From: Actinomycetota bacterium
Lineage (GTDB): Bacteria; Actinomycetota; Acidimicrobiia; Acidimicrobiales; Poriferisodalaceae
Direction: 5' to 3'
Assembly: GCA_014238065.1 (NCBI GenBank)
Contig: JABABU010000056.1
Location: forward strand, 1 to 64,000
DNA: 64,000 nucleotides
Shown here: positions 44,301 to 53,819 of the stretch, in pieces
Layout of the letters: each line of letters begins with the position of its first letter
How positions within the stretch are numbered: the first letter of the stretch is position 1
Notes under the pieces: generated by a model
What the model saw: the letters and a program-made list of their open reading frames with translations, nothing else
The model's database searches: none
What the model was told of the DNA's origin: nothing
Program-made: the position numbers and the translations under genes

Positions 44301-46838
44301 TCAGCCGCGCATCCGTGTTGCTTCGGTGTCCCAGAGGCAGCCGTCGACGCGGTTCGCCACGCGGTTGACGCCCACGATCTCGACCTCCCATGGTCCATCG
44401 GACTCAGCGAGCGCAGCTGGCACGTAGCCCATCGCCACAGAAGTCTCGCTGTGGTGGGCGTAGCCGCCAGACGTGATCCACCCCACGACCTCTCCACCGT
44501 GCCAGATCGGTTCATCGCCGATCACGTCGACACCGTCGCGACCCCCGTCGCTCTCGACTGTGAACGTCAGCAGCGCATGGGTCGCACCTGGGCCGTCGTC
44601 GGCGTACTTCGCGGCGAGGGCGTCGCGTCCGATGAAGTCCTTCTTCATCTGGACGAAGCGGTCGAGGTTGGCTTCGAACGGGTCGTAGATCGGACGGTAC
44701 TCACGGGCCCACGAACCGAAGCCTTTCTCCAGCCGCAACGAGTTCAGGGCATGCAATCCGAACAGTCTCAGTTCGAACTCCTCACCGGCTTCCCGCAGCA
44801 GTTCGTACACGTAGCGCTGGTAACGAGCCGGCATCCAGAACTCGTAGCCGAGATCGCCTGTGAAGGTGACTCGACCGCACCACACGGGTGCCAGCCCGAT
44901 GTTGATCTCTTTGAAGGCCATGAACCGCATTCCGTGCCGGCTGACGTCGGTGTCGGTGACCTTTTCGAGAAGCGCTCTGGAGTTCGGGCCTGCGATCGAC
45001 AGACCGGTCAGCTCGAACCCGAGGGTTTCGTACTGCACTGAACCGTTGGCCGGCAGGTTCATGTCGAACCAGCGCTCGTAGTAGCGCTCGGCGATACCGG
45101 AGCCAAACAAAATGAATTCCTCGCCTCGGCGGATGTTGCCCGTCGCTCCCCCGGTGACCGAGGTCTCAGGACCTCGGGGCTCGCCGTGGGCGGCGCCTAG
45201 CGCTGCGACGGTGAGATCACCGATGAGCATGCCGTTGTGGTTCGTCATCGGGGTGAGCGCCATTCGCCCCTTGTCAGGGATACGGCCCGCGAGCAGATGG
45301 TCGAGGTAGGCCCGGGCTCCGGTTCCGGTGAAACGGAACTTCGAGAAACCGGTGGTCTCCCACATGCCGACGCTGCCGCGTACGGCCAGCACCTCGTCTC
45401 GGACCTGTTCCCACGCGTTCGATCGGCCGAAGGTGACCTCTTCGACCGGCTCGTGGCCTTCGGCCTGAAACCACAATGCAGCTTCGAGGCCGAAGCCGTC
45501 GCCGAACACAGCGTTCTCATCGACGAGTCGGTCGTGGATCGGGGACGTCTGGACATTGCGGCCCATGGGGAGGAACTCGTTCGGGAACTGGATCCGGAAC
45601 CGCCGGGAGTAGTTCTCACGCACCTTCTCGTTGGTGTAGGCCATCGTGGCGTAGTCGCCGTACCTGCTGATGTCCATGCCCCAGATGTCGGCGCCTGGGT
45701 CGCCATCGACGATCCAGCTGGCGAGCGACAGCCCCACACCACCTGACTGCGACAGACCGGCCATCACTGCGCATGCCGACCAGTAGCCGGGGAGTCCCCT
45801 GACGGGGCCGACGAGCGGATTGCCGTCGGGCGCGAAGGTGAAGGGGCCGTTGATGACCTGTTTGATGCCGGCCTCGGCGAAGACCGGGAAGTGCTCGAAG
45901 CCTGTGTCCAGCGACTCCGCGATGCGATCCAGGTCTGGGGTGAGCAGCCTGGCACCGAAGTCCCACGGGGTCTGTTTCGGCGACCATGGCTTGCCTGCCG
46001 TCTCGTATGTGCCCATCAAGAGACCGTTGCCCTCCTGGCGTAGGTAGATCTCGCCGCCGAAGTCGACGGCGTGGATGATCTGCTTGCCGGTGTCCTTGTT
46101 GTACTGAACGACCTCCGGGATCTCCTCAGTGAGGAGGTACATGTGCTCCATGGCCAGCAGCGGCAACTCGAGGCCGACCATGCGGCCGACCTCGCGGGCC
46201 CACAACCCGCCGGCGTTGACGACGTGTTCGCAGTGGACGACGGCGTTGTCCTCATCGGTGTTGGTGTCATAGACGGCAAGGTCCCAGCCCCCGTCGGCGG
46301 CCCGGTTGATGTCGCGTACCCACGAGTGGCGGTAGGTCTCTGCTCCAGCCTTACGGGCGCACTCCAGATAGGCGTGAGTGATCTGTGACGGGTCGAGGTG
46401 GCCTTCGTGGGCGTCCCACATGGCTCCGACGAAGTGCCGCTCGTCCAGAATCGGCAGCAACTCCTTGGCTTCCTTCGCAGAGATGAGTTCGGTCTCCATC
46501 CCGAGATAGCGCCCGCGGGCGTGGGTCATACGGAGCCAGTCCATGCGGGTTGCCGTGTCGGCGAGCGCGACACCGCCGGTGATGTGCATCGAAGCGTCGA
46601 TGCCAGATTCTTCCTGAACGTCGGCGTACAGATTGATCGTGTACTGCTGAAGCTTGGCGACGTTGGGGTCGCCGTTGAGGGTGTGCATGCCTCCAGCCGA
46701 GTGCCACGTCGAACCCGCCGTGTATTCGGTGCGTTCCAACAGGACCACGTCGGTCCAGCCAGCTTTCGTGAGGTGATACAGCACGCTGGCGCCGACTACG
46801 CCACCACCGATCACCACGACCTGAGCACTCGTCTTCAT
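44301..46838 (-). CDS. Dimethylglycine/sarcosine dehydrogenase-like FAD-GcvT fusion
   Basis: An 845-residue two-part enzyme. The N-terminal DAO-type FAD domain (about residues 1-400) has the dinucleotide motif VVVIGGGVVGASVLYHL and TAGSTWHSAGG, whose His is the covalent FAD attachment site in dimethylglycine and sarcosine dehydrogenases. The C-terminal GcvT-like domains (about 440-845) would bind tetrahydrofolate; SLRLEKGFGSWAREY is characteristic. The enzyme would oxidise an N-methyl amine and pass the methyl group to folate. The start has a GAAGG site 10 bases upstream and a TACATT box before that, so it has a short leader. The LLM gene follows. Confidence 0.88.
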   Translation of the reverse strand: MKTSAQVVVIGGGVVGASVLYHLTKAGWTDVVLLERTEYTAGSTWHSAGGMHTLNGDPNVAKLQQYTINLYADVQEESGIDASMHITGGVALADTATRMDWLRMTHARGRYLGMETELISAKEAKELLPILDERHFVGAMWDAHEGHLDPSQITHAYLECARKAGAETYRHSWVRDINRAADGGWDLAVYDTNTDEDNAVVHCEHVVNAGGLWAREVGRMVGLELPLLAMEHMYLLTEEIPEVVQYNKDTGKQIIHAVDFGGEIYLRQEGNGLLMGTYETAGKPWSPKQTPWDFGARLLTPDLDRIAESLDTGFEHFPVFAEAGIKQVINGPFTFAPDGNPLVGPVRGLPGYWSACAVMAGLSQSGGVGLSLASWIVDGDPGADIWGMDISRYGDYATMAYTNEKVRENYSRRFRIQFPNEFLPMGRNVQTSPIHDRLVDENAVFGDGFGLEAALWFQAEGHEPVEEVTFGRSNAWEQVRDEVLAVRGSVGMWETTGFSKFRFTGTGARAYLDHLLAGRIPDKGRMALTPMTNHNGMLIGDLTVAALGAAHGEPRGPETSVTGGATGNIRRGEEFILFGSGIAERYYERWFDMNLPANGSVQYETLGFELTGLSIAGPNSRALLEKVTDTDVSRHGMRFMAFKEINIGLAPVWCGRVTFTGDLGYEFWMPARYQRYVYELLREAGEEFELRLFGLHALNSLRLEKGFGSWAREYRPIYDPFEANLDRFVQMKKDFIGRDALAAKYADDGPGATHALLTFTVESDGGRDGVDVIGDEPIWHGGEVVGWITSGGYAHHSETSVAMGYVPAALAESDGPWEVEIVGVNRVANRVDGCLWDTEATRMRG

Positions 46839-47083
46839 GCTGTCTCGACCTTCGCTGAATGTAGCCGAGCCCCATGACGCGGCCTGTCGAATCTCGCACA
46901 CGGTAGATGACGCGTAGAACCAGTGAGACACCAACTTTCCTGAGCGCCGGCAGAACCGATTGACGAGCTGAGCCCGATGTGTTGCGTTCGACTTCCGGAT
47001 CTTCTTGAGAGCTCGCGCACAGCCCAGCGGTCGAAGAGTGGACCTGCTGCGATCACCTTGGAGGCCACATCACGGGCGAACAG

Positions 47084-47096
47084 TATTCTCATCGAC
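47084..47096 (+). promoter_or_regulatory. Leaderless-type -10 element of the SDR gene
   Basis: TATTCT is followed by 7 bases and the ATG. Confidence 0.5.
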
Positions 47097-47876
47097 ATGG
47101 CTGACACACCACCTCACCCGTTGTCACTCGATGGTCGTACGGTGCTCGTCACTGGCGGGAACGGTGGTATTGGTTTGGGCATGGCTTCGGCTTGCGCGGC
47201 CGCCGGCGCACAGATCGTCATCTGGGGTCGAAAGGCCGACAAGAACGCCGAGGCCGTTGCCCGACTCGAGTCCGAGGGAGCGACTGCTCACGCGTTCGTG
47301 TGCGATGTAGCGAACGAGGACGAGACGATCGAGATGTTCGCCCGATCGGTCGATGCGGCTGGAGGCAAGATCGATTCGGTGTTCGCCAACGCCGGTCGGG
47401 GAGGCCCTGGCGTCAGGTTCCAGGACATGTCTCTCGAACAGTGGCGAGACGTGATGGCGGTCAACCTCGATGGTGTGTTCCTCACCTTGCGAACGGCGGC
47501 GCAACACATGATCGACACGGATGGTGGCTCACTGGTCGCGATTTCGTCGACATCGGCGATCCACGGCGCGGCCGGCAATGAGGCCTATGGAACGGCCAAG
47601 ACCGGGCTGCTCGGCTTGGTTCGAGCCCTGTCGGTGGCACTGGCGCGTCATCAGATCAGGGTCAATGCGCTGCTGCCGGGCTGGACCATCACCGATCTGG
47701 CGTCCGGCGGCTATCACAGTGACGTTTTCCGGACCGCGACGACGAAGCGGACACCGGTGCGCCGCTGGGCCGACCCTGACGAAATGGGTGCTGCCGCCGT
47801 CTTCCTCGCCGACCCCACCCAGACCTTTCACACCGGCGATCACCTCACAGTCGACGGTGGGTACACGGTCTTCTAA
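47097..47876 (+). CDS. Short-chain dehydrogenase/reductase
   Basis: A 259-residue classical SDR that would oxidise or reduce an alcohol or ketone with NAD(P). The cofactor motif is TVLVTGGNGGIGLG, then VFANAGRGGPG (the NAG-like motif), the catalytic Ser in AISSTSAIHG and the Tyr-Lys pair in YGTAKTGLLG. The C-terminal GDHLTVDGGYTVF is the family ending. The ATG is placed 7 bases after TATTCT. Its stop overlaps the convergent acyl-CoA dehydrogenase gene by 4 bases, so antisense interference between the 3' ends is possible. Confidence 0.9.
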   Translation: MADTPPHPLSLDGRTVLVTGGNGGIGLGMASACAAAGAQIVIWGRKADKNAEAVARLESEGATAHAFVCDVANEDETIEMFARSVDAAGGKIDSVFANAGRGGPGVRFQDMSLEQWRDVMAVNLDGVFLTLRTAAQHMIDTDGGSLVAISSTSAIHGAAGNEAYGTAKTGLLGLVRALSVALARHQIRVNALLPGWTITDLASGGYHSDVFRTATTKRTPVRRWADPDEMGAAAVFLADPTQTFHTGDHLTVDGGYTVF

Positions 47877-49090
47877 CGGAGGTAGCCGTCGCGAGATTGA
47901 GGGAGCTTCTGCTCGAGGATGCGGCTTGCGACCACGGTGCGGAGGATCTGCGCCGTTCCGCCGCCGATGGTGAACATTCTGACATCGCGGTACATGCGCT
48001 CCAGTTCGTTGCGGCGGCTGTAGCCGGCTGCACCGAACACTTGGAGAGCATCGCTCACGACCTTGATCGATGCCTCAGCGGTGAAGATCTTCGCTTGTGC
48101 CGCGAGATTCGCATCGGGGAACGGACTCGTGCCGGGGCCGTCGGGGCCGGCGCCACGTGAGCATGCAGCGCGATAAGTGAGAGAGCGCGCGGCCTCGAGT
48201 TGCACACTCATGTCGGCCAGCATCCATTGGAGCCCCTGGAACTCGGCGATCGGTCGACCGAATTGTTCCCGCTCCTTTGCGAAGGCGACGGCACGCTCGT
48301 AGGCGCCGGAAGCGATGCCGAGGGCAACGGTTCCTGCGCCGACCCGCTGCGAGTTGTACGCGTTCATGAGATCCGCGAAACCGCGACGGAGTCCCGACGG
48401 TGGCAGGACGACCATTTCGGGCCCGACTTCCATGTCGTCGAACAGCACTTCCATCTCCGGGATGCCGCGGAGGCCGAGTGTGGGTTCTCTGAGCCCATAG
48501 CTGAGGCCAGGCGTGACGTCACGGATGGCAAGGAATCCACCGATGCCGAGTTCTTCGCCTTGCTCGTCGAAGACTCTTGCGAAGATGAGGTGAAGCTTCG
48601 AGACCGACCCGCCGGTTATCCAGTGCTTCATGCCGTTGATGATGTAGGAGTCACCTCGCCTGTCGGCGCGTGTGGTCATCAGCGATGCGGCACTGCCGGC
48701 GTCGGGCTCGGTGATGCAGATCGCGGGCTTGTCCCCACCAAGTACGAACTCGGCCGCCATCTTGCGCTGCTCATCAGAGCCGTACGACAGTACGGCTGAG
48801 ATGGCGCCCATGTTGGCTTCGACGGCAATGCGGCCGGTGACCCCACAGACCTTCGCCATCTGCTCGACGACGAGGACGGCTTCGAGGAGCGAGTGGCCTG
48901 GCCCGCCGAGGTCCTTGGGTACCGTCATGCCTGTGAAGCCGTTCTGCTGGAGCGCTTCGACGTTGTCCCAGGGGTATTGCTCACTGCGATCGACCTCGGC
49001 TGCCCGCGGAGCGACGACTTCCTCAGCAAGGGCGCGAGCTTTCGACTGGAGCTTGAGCTGATCGTCGGTGAGTTGCCATTGATTCGTCAT
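47873..49090 (-). CDS. Acyl-CoA dehydrogenase family protein (2)
   Basis: A 405-residue acyl-CoA dehydrogenase family flavoprotein. FAD-binding motifs CITEPDAGSAASLMTTRADR and the segment GMKHWITGGSVSKLH are visible, with the family C-terminus QVFGAAGYSRRNELERMYRD. The loop that carries the catalytic Glu in medium-chain enzymes reads TIGGGTAQI, so that Glu is absent; the base may be elsewhere as in isovaleryl-CoA type enzymes. The start overlaps the TPR gene upstream by 4 bases (ATGA), so the two are translationally coupled. It is convergent with the SDR gene. Confidence 0.88.
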   Translation of the reverse strand: MTNQWQLTDDQLKLQSKARALAEEVVAPRAAEVDRSEQYPWDNVEALQQNGFTGMTVPKDLGGPGHSLLEAVLVVEQMAKVCGVTGRIAVEANMGAISAVLSYGSDEQRKMAAEFVLGGDKPAICITEPDAGSAASLMTTRADRRGDSYIINGMKHWITGGSVSKLHLIFARVFDEQGEELGIGGFLAIRDVTPGLSYGLREPTLGLRGIPEMEVLFDDMEVGPEMVVLPPSGLRRGFADLMNAYNSQRVGAGTVALGIASGAYERAVAFAKEREQFGRPIAEFQGLQWMLADMSVQLEAARSLTYRAACSRGAGPDGPGTSPFPDANLAAQAKIFTAEASIKVVSDALQVFGAAGYSRRNELERMYRDVRMFTIGGGTAQILRTVVASRILEQKLPQSRDGYLR

Positions 49091-50478
49091 CGGGAGATCT
49101 CCAATGCGGTGCTCGCTGCGAGTTGCGCAGCTTCAGTGTGGCCTGTTTCGCCGAGCACCCGCGAATAGCGCTGCCACGTCGGAACCGAGTTCGGCCACCG
49201 ACGTGTGCGCGCTCGAAGGAGGTGCAGGGCCATTGCCGCGTCTCCGGCCAACTCGGTCGCCGAGATCAGGATGAGGTCGAAGATGTCGCGCTGCGCGTGG
49301 CTCCCGCCGATCGGAGCAAGGTCGCCGCGCACCCGAGCCATCGTCGTAGCGGCTGCAGCGAACTCCTGGTGAGCGATGTGCCAGAAGCCGCGCCCAAGTT
49401 CAAGAGCGAGGTCGATGCCGGTTGTCGAGATGCCAGGCGGGCGTGACGATCTGTGTTGCGAGAGCGAGGCGAGAAATTGTTCGAGTTCGTCTGTTCGTCC
49501 AGTCCTGGCCAGCGTCATTGCCGCGTGGACATCGGTGAACGTCAGGACATGGTCGCCGATGCGTTGCGCCGCATAGTCCGCCAGTTCGTCCCATCGGTCG
49601 CCGACATCGACGCCGCTGAGGTCGAGCCGGATGAGGAGTGAACTCAGGTTCTGGAGATCGAGAAAGAACTCGGTGCTCGCCGGTCGAAGACGCTGGTCGT
49701 AGATGTCGAGCACGGCGTCATATGCGCCTTTGTTCCACGGGAACAGCGCTGAGTGCCACCAGATGTGTCCGATGAATGGATTCTTCCCTGACCAGATATC
49801 GGGATCGACATCGAAGAACTCGATACCAGCGTCGAGCGAGCCCTGCATCTCGAGCGCGTGGGCGATGGCGTGGACCGACCAGAGATCGTCCGAATTGATG
49901 GCCACCGCGTCACGTCCGACGCGTTCGGCGTCCTCGAAGCGCCCGCACTCGTTGAGCGCGAATGCGTTCATCCCAAGCACGTGGTCGTAGCCGGGAGTCG
50001 AAGGATCCCACGCGTCGATCACACCCTCGACGGTGGCCCTCAACACCTGGGCCCGACCTGTCCAGAACGTTGTGTAGTGATGCAGCTTCAGGGCGAGAAG
50101 GTCAGTGGGGTGATCGGCGAGGATCCGATCCCACATCTCTGCCGCGGCAATGACGTCCCCACCCCCGGCCCAACGGGCGAGCGCGGCGAGATGGAGTCGC
50201 TCTCTGTTGTTCGCATGGTCGGCCGTTTCGAGAAGACCTGTCGCCGTCGCAGCCACCTTGTCCTGCACGCCGACTGACTCGAGCATCAGCACCGAGTAGC
50301 CACGGAGCACCGCACCCATGACCGAAGTCGGGTGATCGGCGAGCAACTGCTTGACCGCGGCCCCGGTCGAGAGCTGGTAGTTGCAATACAGCTCGAGCGC
50401 GGCATCGAACGCAGCCACCTCGGCCTTGTCGGACGCGCTCGTCGGGCAACCTCGGCAGTCGTTCAACATCAGAGACAT
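49087..50478 (-). CDS. TPR protein related to the TTC38 family
   Basis: A 463-residue all-helical protein built of tetratricopeptide-like repeats, with a pattern like the TTC38 family (GYDHVLGMNAFALNECGRFEDAERVG and VHAIAHALEMQGSLDAGIEFF). These proteins are soluble and their role is unknown. It has a Cys-x-x-Cys in NDCRGCP near the N-terminus, possibly metal-binding. Coupling to the acyl-CoA dehydrogenase stop/start overlap suggests a joint pathway in which the TPR protein may be a scaffold or a lyase-like partner. No promoter of the TANNNT type precedes it. Confidence 0.7.
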   Translation of the reverse strand: MSLMLNDCRGCPTSASDKAEVAAFDAALELYCNYQLSTGAAVKQLLADHPTSVMGAVLRGYSVLMLESVGVQDKVAATATGLLETADHANNRERLHLAALARWAGGGDVIAAAEMWDRILADHPTDLLALKLHHYTTFWTGRAQVLRATVEGVIDAWDPSTPGYDHVLGMNAFALNECGRFEDAERVGRDAVAINSDDLWSVHAIAHALEMQGSLDAGIEFFDVDPDIWSGKNPFIGHIWWHSALFPWNKGAYDAVLDIYDQRLRPASTEFFLDLQNLSSLLIRLDLSGVDVGDRWDELADYAAQRIGDHVLTFTDVHAAMTLARTGRTDELEQFLASLSQHRSSRPPGISTTGIDLALELGRGFWHIAHQEFAAAATTMARVRGDLAPIGGSHAQRDIFDLILISATELAGDAAMALHLLRARTRRWPNSVPTWQRYSRVLGETGHTEAAQLAASTALEISR

Positions 50479-50576
50479 TCTGGCATTGCTGTCGCTCTGA
50501 GGACCGGTCAGATGCCACGGAGGCTTGCCCGGCGTCGTTGCACTCTGTTGACAGGAGAGAATCGTGCTCTGCTGCG

Positions 50577-51770
50577 TTAGCTCAACGATGCCCGGTAGAT
50601 CTCGGCCAGCCTCGCGACGCCGGTGTTGATCGCGGCCGGGGTGGCGTCACCGAAGCAGAGACGCAGGCGACTCTTGCCCCATTCGGGATGCGCCGACCAG
50701 CCGGCTCCTGGGTTGAACAGGATTCCGTCCTCTGCGGCTTCTGCGGCGAACGATCCTGTGTCGACGTCGGCGGGGAATGTCAGCCACACGTAGATGCCGC
50801 CTTTGGGGCGGGTCACATGTATGTCGGGTCCGAACTCGCGCTCGACGGCTTCGACCATGACGTCTCGTTTCGCCTTCAAGGCAGTCATGAGCCGCTCGAC
50901 GTGATCGTCGAAGTGGGTCGGGGCGAACTCGGCCAACGTCAACTGTTCGAGGGCACCTGTTCCTGCATCGGTCTTCAGAGTCGAGAGCTGAAGGATCACG
51001 TGTTCGTCAGCAACGATGTAGCCGACCCGAAGAGCGGGTGCGATCGATTTCGAGAACGATCCGCAGTAGATGACTGCGCCCCCGACCTCGTCGAGCGCCC
51101 TCAGGGTCGGTGGCCTGGTTCCGTCCCACACGAGGTCGGCATAACAGTCGTCCTCGAAGATCGGCACTTGGTACTCGTGAGCGAGCCGCACGATTTCCCG
51201 TCGACGATCGGCGGGCATGACCGACCCAGTCGGGTTTTGCACCGTCGGAATCGTGTAGATGTACTTCGGTGTCACGCCTTCGACGGCCAGACTTTGGAGG
51301 AGCTGTTCGAGATGGGCCGGGACGATGCCGTCTTCGTCGAGATCGACTCCGAGCCAGTTCACCCCGAGACCAGCGAGCTTGCTGACCATTCCGCCGTATG
51401 TCGCCTGCTCGATGATGACGGTGTCACCCCGGGTCAACAGCGCCTTGTTCACGAGGTCGAGCGCCTGGAGCGACCCGGAGGTCACCAGGATCTCGTTGGG
51501 ATCGACGGCCATCGAAGCCCGGGAGCCGAGCGCATCGACGAGGAACTCGCGAAGTGGTAGGTAACCGAGTGGCGAGCCACCGAGATTGTAGGTGGCAAGG
51601 GACTTGCCTTCTCGCTTGAGCACGTTGACAGCGGCTTCGGCGAGGCTGCCGAACGGGATGCTGTCGGCGTCGTTGTTGCCGCCGACGAACGCGTAGTCGG
51701 GCGGTTCCTCCCACGGCGTGGCGGCTGGCGGAAGGTTAGGACGGAACATCGTCGTCATGTCGAAAGCCAT
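50577..51770 (-). CDS. PLP-dependent aminotransferase (class I/II)
   Basis: A 397-residue fold-type I aminotransferase of the 2-aminoadipate/MocR-aminotransferase group. Visible are TYNLGGSPLGYLPLREFL, the cofactor Asp segment VPIFEDDCYADLVWD, and the Schiff-base Lys in YCGSFSKSIAPALRVGY. The C-terminal GGIYVWLTFP and SRLRLCFGD agree. No N-terminal winged helix is present, so this is an enzyme, not a MocR regulator. The ATG was chosen because AAGGGATCAAA precedes it; another ATG 24 bases upstream is possible. Its substrate, perhaps aminoadipate or an aromatic amino acid, is not decided. It is divergent from the metallo-hydrolase. Confidence 0.88.
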   Translation of the reverse strand: MAFDMTTMFRPNLPPAATPWEEPPDYAFVGGNNDADSIPFGSLAEAAVNVLKREGKSLATYNLGGSPLGYLPLREFLVDALGSRASMAVDPNEILVTSGSLQALDLVNKALLTRGDTVIIEQATYGGMVSKLAGLGVNWLGVDLDEDGIVPAHLEQLLQSLAVEGVTPKYIYTIPTVQNPTGSVMPADRRREIVRLAHEYQVPIFEDDCYADLVWDGTRPPTLRALDEVGGAVIYCGSFSKSIAPALRVGYIVADEHVILQLSTLKTDAGTGALEQLTLAEFAPTHFDDHVERLMTALKAKRDVMVEAVEREFGPDIHVTRPKGGIYVWLTFPADVDTGSFAAEAAEDGILFNPGAGWSAHPEWGKSRLRLCFGDATPAAINTGVARLAEIYRASLS

Positions 51771-51871
51771 TTTGATCCCTTGGTCTCGGCTCATGATGTG
51801 TCTCGAGTCATGAGCAGATCTTGGTCAATGAACATAGTGTCCGCCTCCGCCATGGCTTGCGCCCGTCGGGA

Positions 51872-51883
51872 TACTGTCCGTCC
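51872..51883 (+). promoter_or_regulatory. Leaderless-type -10 element of the metallo-hydrolase gene
   Basis: TACTGT is followed by 6 bases and the ATG, and it decides that start against the longer open frame. Confidence 0.55.
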
Positions 51884-52642
51884 ATGCGCATCGCAGACAA
51901 GTGGTTCGTGCGGCATTCGGTCGACGGCGGGATCACGCTGCTCGTCGAGCAGCACATACACCCGGTCTTCAGGTGCAACATCTGGGTGGTCGAGGGTCGT
52001 GACGGCAACATGCTGGTCGACTCTGGCATGGGCGTCGTATCGCTTCGGGACGAGATCCAGGACTTCATGGACAAACCCCTCACCGCGGTGGCAACGCACT
52101 ATCACTCTGATCACGTGGGCTCGTTTCACGAGTTCGACGAGCGAGTGATTCATCAGGCCGAGGCCGACTTCATGTCGCCGTATGACTTCACGGTTCCGCT
52201 TCGGGTGACCGAGGCCTACCGCGACGACTTCACCGGCACGGGCTACACGCTCGATTGGGACGTGTTGATCGACGCCGTCCCGTACGACGGCTATGACATC
52301 GAGTCGTACGCGGTCCCGGGTGCAGAACCGACCCGCATCGTTGACGACGGCGACCGCATCGATCTTGGCGATCGAAACTTCGAGATCATTCACCTGCCTG
52401 GCCACAGCCCAGGAAATCTCGGGTTGTGGGAGGAGTCGACAGGCATTCTCTTCACGGGCGACTCCATCTACGACGGGCCGCTGCTCGACAACCTTGATGG
52501 CAGCAACGTGACCGACTACATCACCACCATGGAACGCCTCAAGAAGATTCCCGTGTCGGTGGTCCACGGTGGCCACGACCCGTCATTCGGCCATGAACGA
52601 CTCGTCGAGTTGGCGGACGCGTACATCACATCGCGGAGTTGA
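51884..52642 (+). CDS. Metallo-beta-lactamase fold hydrolase
   Basis: A 252-residue MBL-fold hydrolase. The zinc motif is THYHSDHVGSFHEF (HxHxDH), the second His is in LPGHSPGNLGLW, and the bridging Asp is in LFTGDSIYDGP; a final His is in VVHGGHDPSFG. The fold would hydrolyse an ester, thioester or lactone; the substrate cannot be told. Family members close to this length include glyoxalase-II-like and quorum-quenching lactonase-like enzymes. It is divergent from the aminotransferase and converges on the TauE-type gene with 8 bases between. Confidence 0.85.
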   Translation: MRIADKWFVRHSVDGGITLLVEQHIHPVFRCNIWVVEGRDGNMLVDSGMGVVSLRDEIQDFMDKPLTAVATHYHSDHVGSFHEFDERVIHQAEADFMSPYDFTVPLRVTEAYRDDFTGTGYTLDWDVLIDAVPYDGYDIESYAVPGAEPTRIVDDGDRIDLGDRNFEIIHLPGHSPGNLGLWEESTGILFTGDSIYDGPLLDNLDGSNVTDYITTMERLKKIPVSVVHGGHDPSFGHERLVELADAYITSRS

Positions 52643-52650
52643 GCACTCGG

Positions 52651-53370
52651 TCAGAACAGCAGGATTCCGAGGCGGATGGTGTAGCCGGCCATCACCGTCC
52701 AGAACAAGATCGCGAACATGTGCTCGCCGAGCTTGTCGTTGAGCCAAGAGCCTGTGTAGGTGCCTGCGGCCATCAGCGGGACTGATGCGAGGGCGATGAG
52801 GAACGCTGATCTCCCGAGCAGTTCGGCGTCACTGAAGATCGCCGTCTTGGTCGCGTCTCCAGCGAAGGAAGCGAGAGAGGCAGCTCCTACGAAGTGACGA
52901 CGATCGAGATCGAGGTTCCTGATGGCGACACCTTTGAGGGGTCCTGATGTTCCCGAAAAACCGCTCGAAGCGCCGGAGACGAACGCCAGCAGCGGCGCGA
53001 ATCCGGTCCGGAGTTTGCCGAGCCCGAGTCGTTCAGCGAGCAGCGAGGCACAGAACATGGCAACGATGGCCGTCGTCACCGTCCAGGTCGGAGCCTCGAC
53101 GAGCAAGGTCGCTCCGACTGCGGCTCCGATCACGATCAGCGCCGTGATCAGTGCCGCTGCCTTGAAGGGCAGCGTCTTGCGATAGGCGATGATCTTCATG
53201 ACGTTGTTCGATGCGAGGAGCAACGCCGCCAGCGCGATGCCTTCCTTGGAGCCGAGAAAAAGGGCCAGCGTAGGGACGAGCAACAGCGAGCCGCCGAGCC
53301 CGGCAGAAGCCGAGATCGCGAACGACATGAACACGAGCGCCAACACTCCTATCGTTGCAAACGCCTCCAC
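52651..53370 (-). CDS. TauE/SafE (TSUP) family membrane transporter
   Basis: A 239-residue membrane protein with about seven to eight hydrophobic segments and the two internally related halves of TauE/SafE transporters: SASAGLGGSLLLVPTLALFLG near the N-terminus and FVSGASSGFSGTSGPLKGV in the second half. The family exports sulfite and organosulfonates or moves related anions. GTG at 53370 was chosen because GAGGAG lies about 12 bases upstream and the first helix begins there; an upstream TTG would add a basic segment. A TTGGCACG inverted repeat flanks the -10 region, and a winged-helix regulator gene lies upstream. Confidence 0.85.
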   Translation of the reverse strand: MEAFATIGVLALVFMSFAISASAGLGGSLLLVPTLALFLGSKEGIALAALLLASNNVMKIIAYRKTLPFKAAALITALIVIGAAVGATLLVEAPTWTVTTAIVAMFCASLLAERLGLGKLRTGFAPLLAFVSGASSGFSGTSGPLKGVAIRNLDLDRRHFVGAASLASFAGDATKTAIFSDAELLGRSAFLIALASVPLMAAGTYTGSWLNDKLGEHMFAILFWTVMAGYTIRLGILLF

Positions 53371-53398
53371 GAGTCCTGCCAAGCTCCTCGGTCGGAAA

Positions 53399-53430
53399 CG
53401 TGCCAACCTACTCCGTCGTCAATTGGCACG
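53399..53430 (-). promoter_or_regulatory. TTGGCACG inverted repeat at the TauE-type promoter
   Basis: CGTGCCAA (53399-53406) and TTGGCACG (53423-53430) are perfect 8-bp arms separated by 16 bases. On the minus strand a TAGGTT -10-like box lies between or at the arms, so a bound protein would cover the promoter. The adjacent winged-helix protein is a candidate ligand. Confidence 0.55.
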
Positions 53431-53495
53431 ACAGCGCACGATGCTTGCTCGCCTACCTGCCAACCGAACGCTCGACCTTGCAGTAACGACCGTGA

Positions 53496-53807
53496 TCATT
53501 GCTGGTCTTCGTGATGGCGAGACATGGAGGCCAGTCGCTGGAGTTCCGATACATGTGCGTCGAAGGCTTTGCGTCCTGACCGTGTGAGTCGTGCCCAGGT
53601 TCGCCTTCGACCATCGAAGTTGCTCTTTCGGACCTTCACATGGCCAGCCTCGACCAGTTGTCTGATGTGTTTGGACAGCACCGAGTCGCTGATGTCCATC
53701 TCCTCACGAAGCAGCTGAAATTCGGCTTCTTCCAGCAGCACAAGCAGGGCGCAGAGTTCGAGCCGCTTTGGGGCGTGAATGACCGGGTCAAATCGGGGAT
53801 TCGTCAT
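53496..53807 (-). CDS. Winged-helix DNA-binding protein
   Basis: A 103-residue single-domain regulator of the winged-helix type that resembles the HTH_34/ArsR-like group. The helix-turn-helix is LLREEMDISDSVLSKHIRQL, preceded by a dimerisation helix RLELCALLVLLEEAEF and followed by a wing with GHVKVRKSNFDGRRRTWARLT. No Cys-based metal site is seen. Such genes usually lie next to a small membrane protein gene, as here (the frameshifted gene at 53820-54243). It may bind the TTGGCACG elements that flank both neighbours; this is inferred from position only. Confidence 0.85.
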   Translation of the reverse strand: MTNPRFDPVIHAPKRLELCALLVLLEEAEFQLLREEMDISDSVLSKHIRQLVEAGHVKVRKSNFDGRRRTWARLTRSGRKAFDAHVSELQRLASMSRHHEDQQ

Positions 53808-53819
53808 GTATGGCGCACG

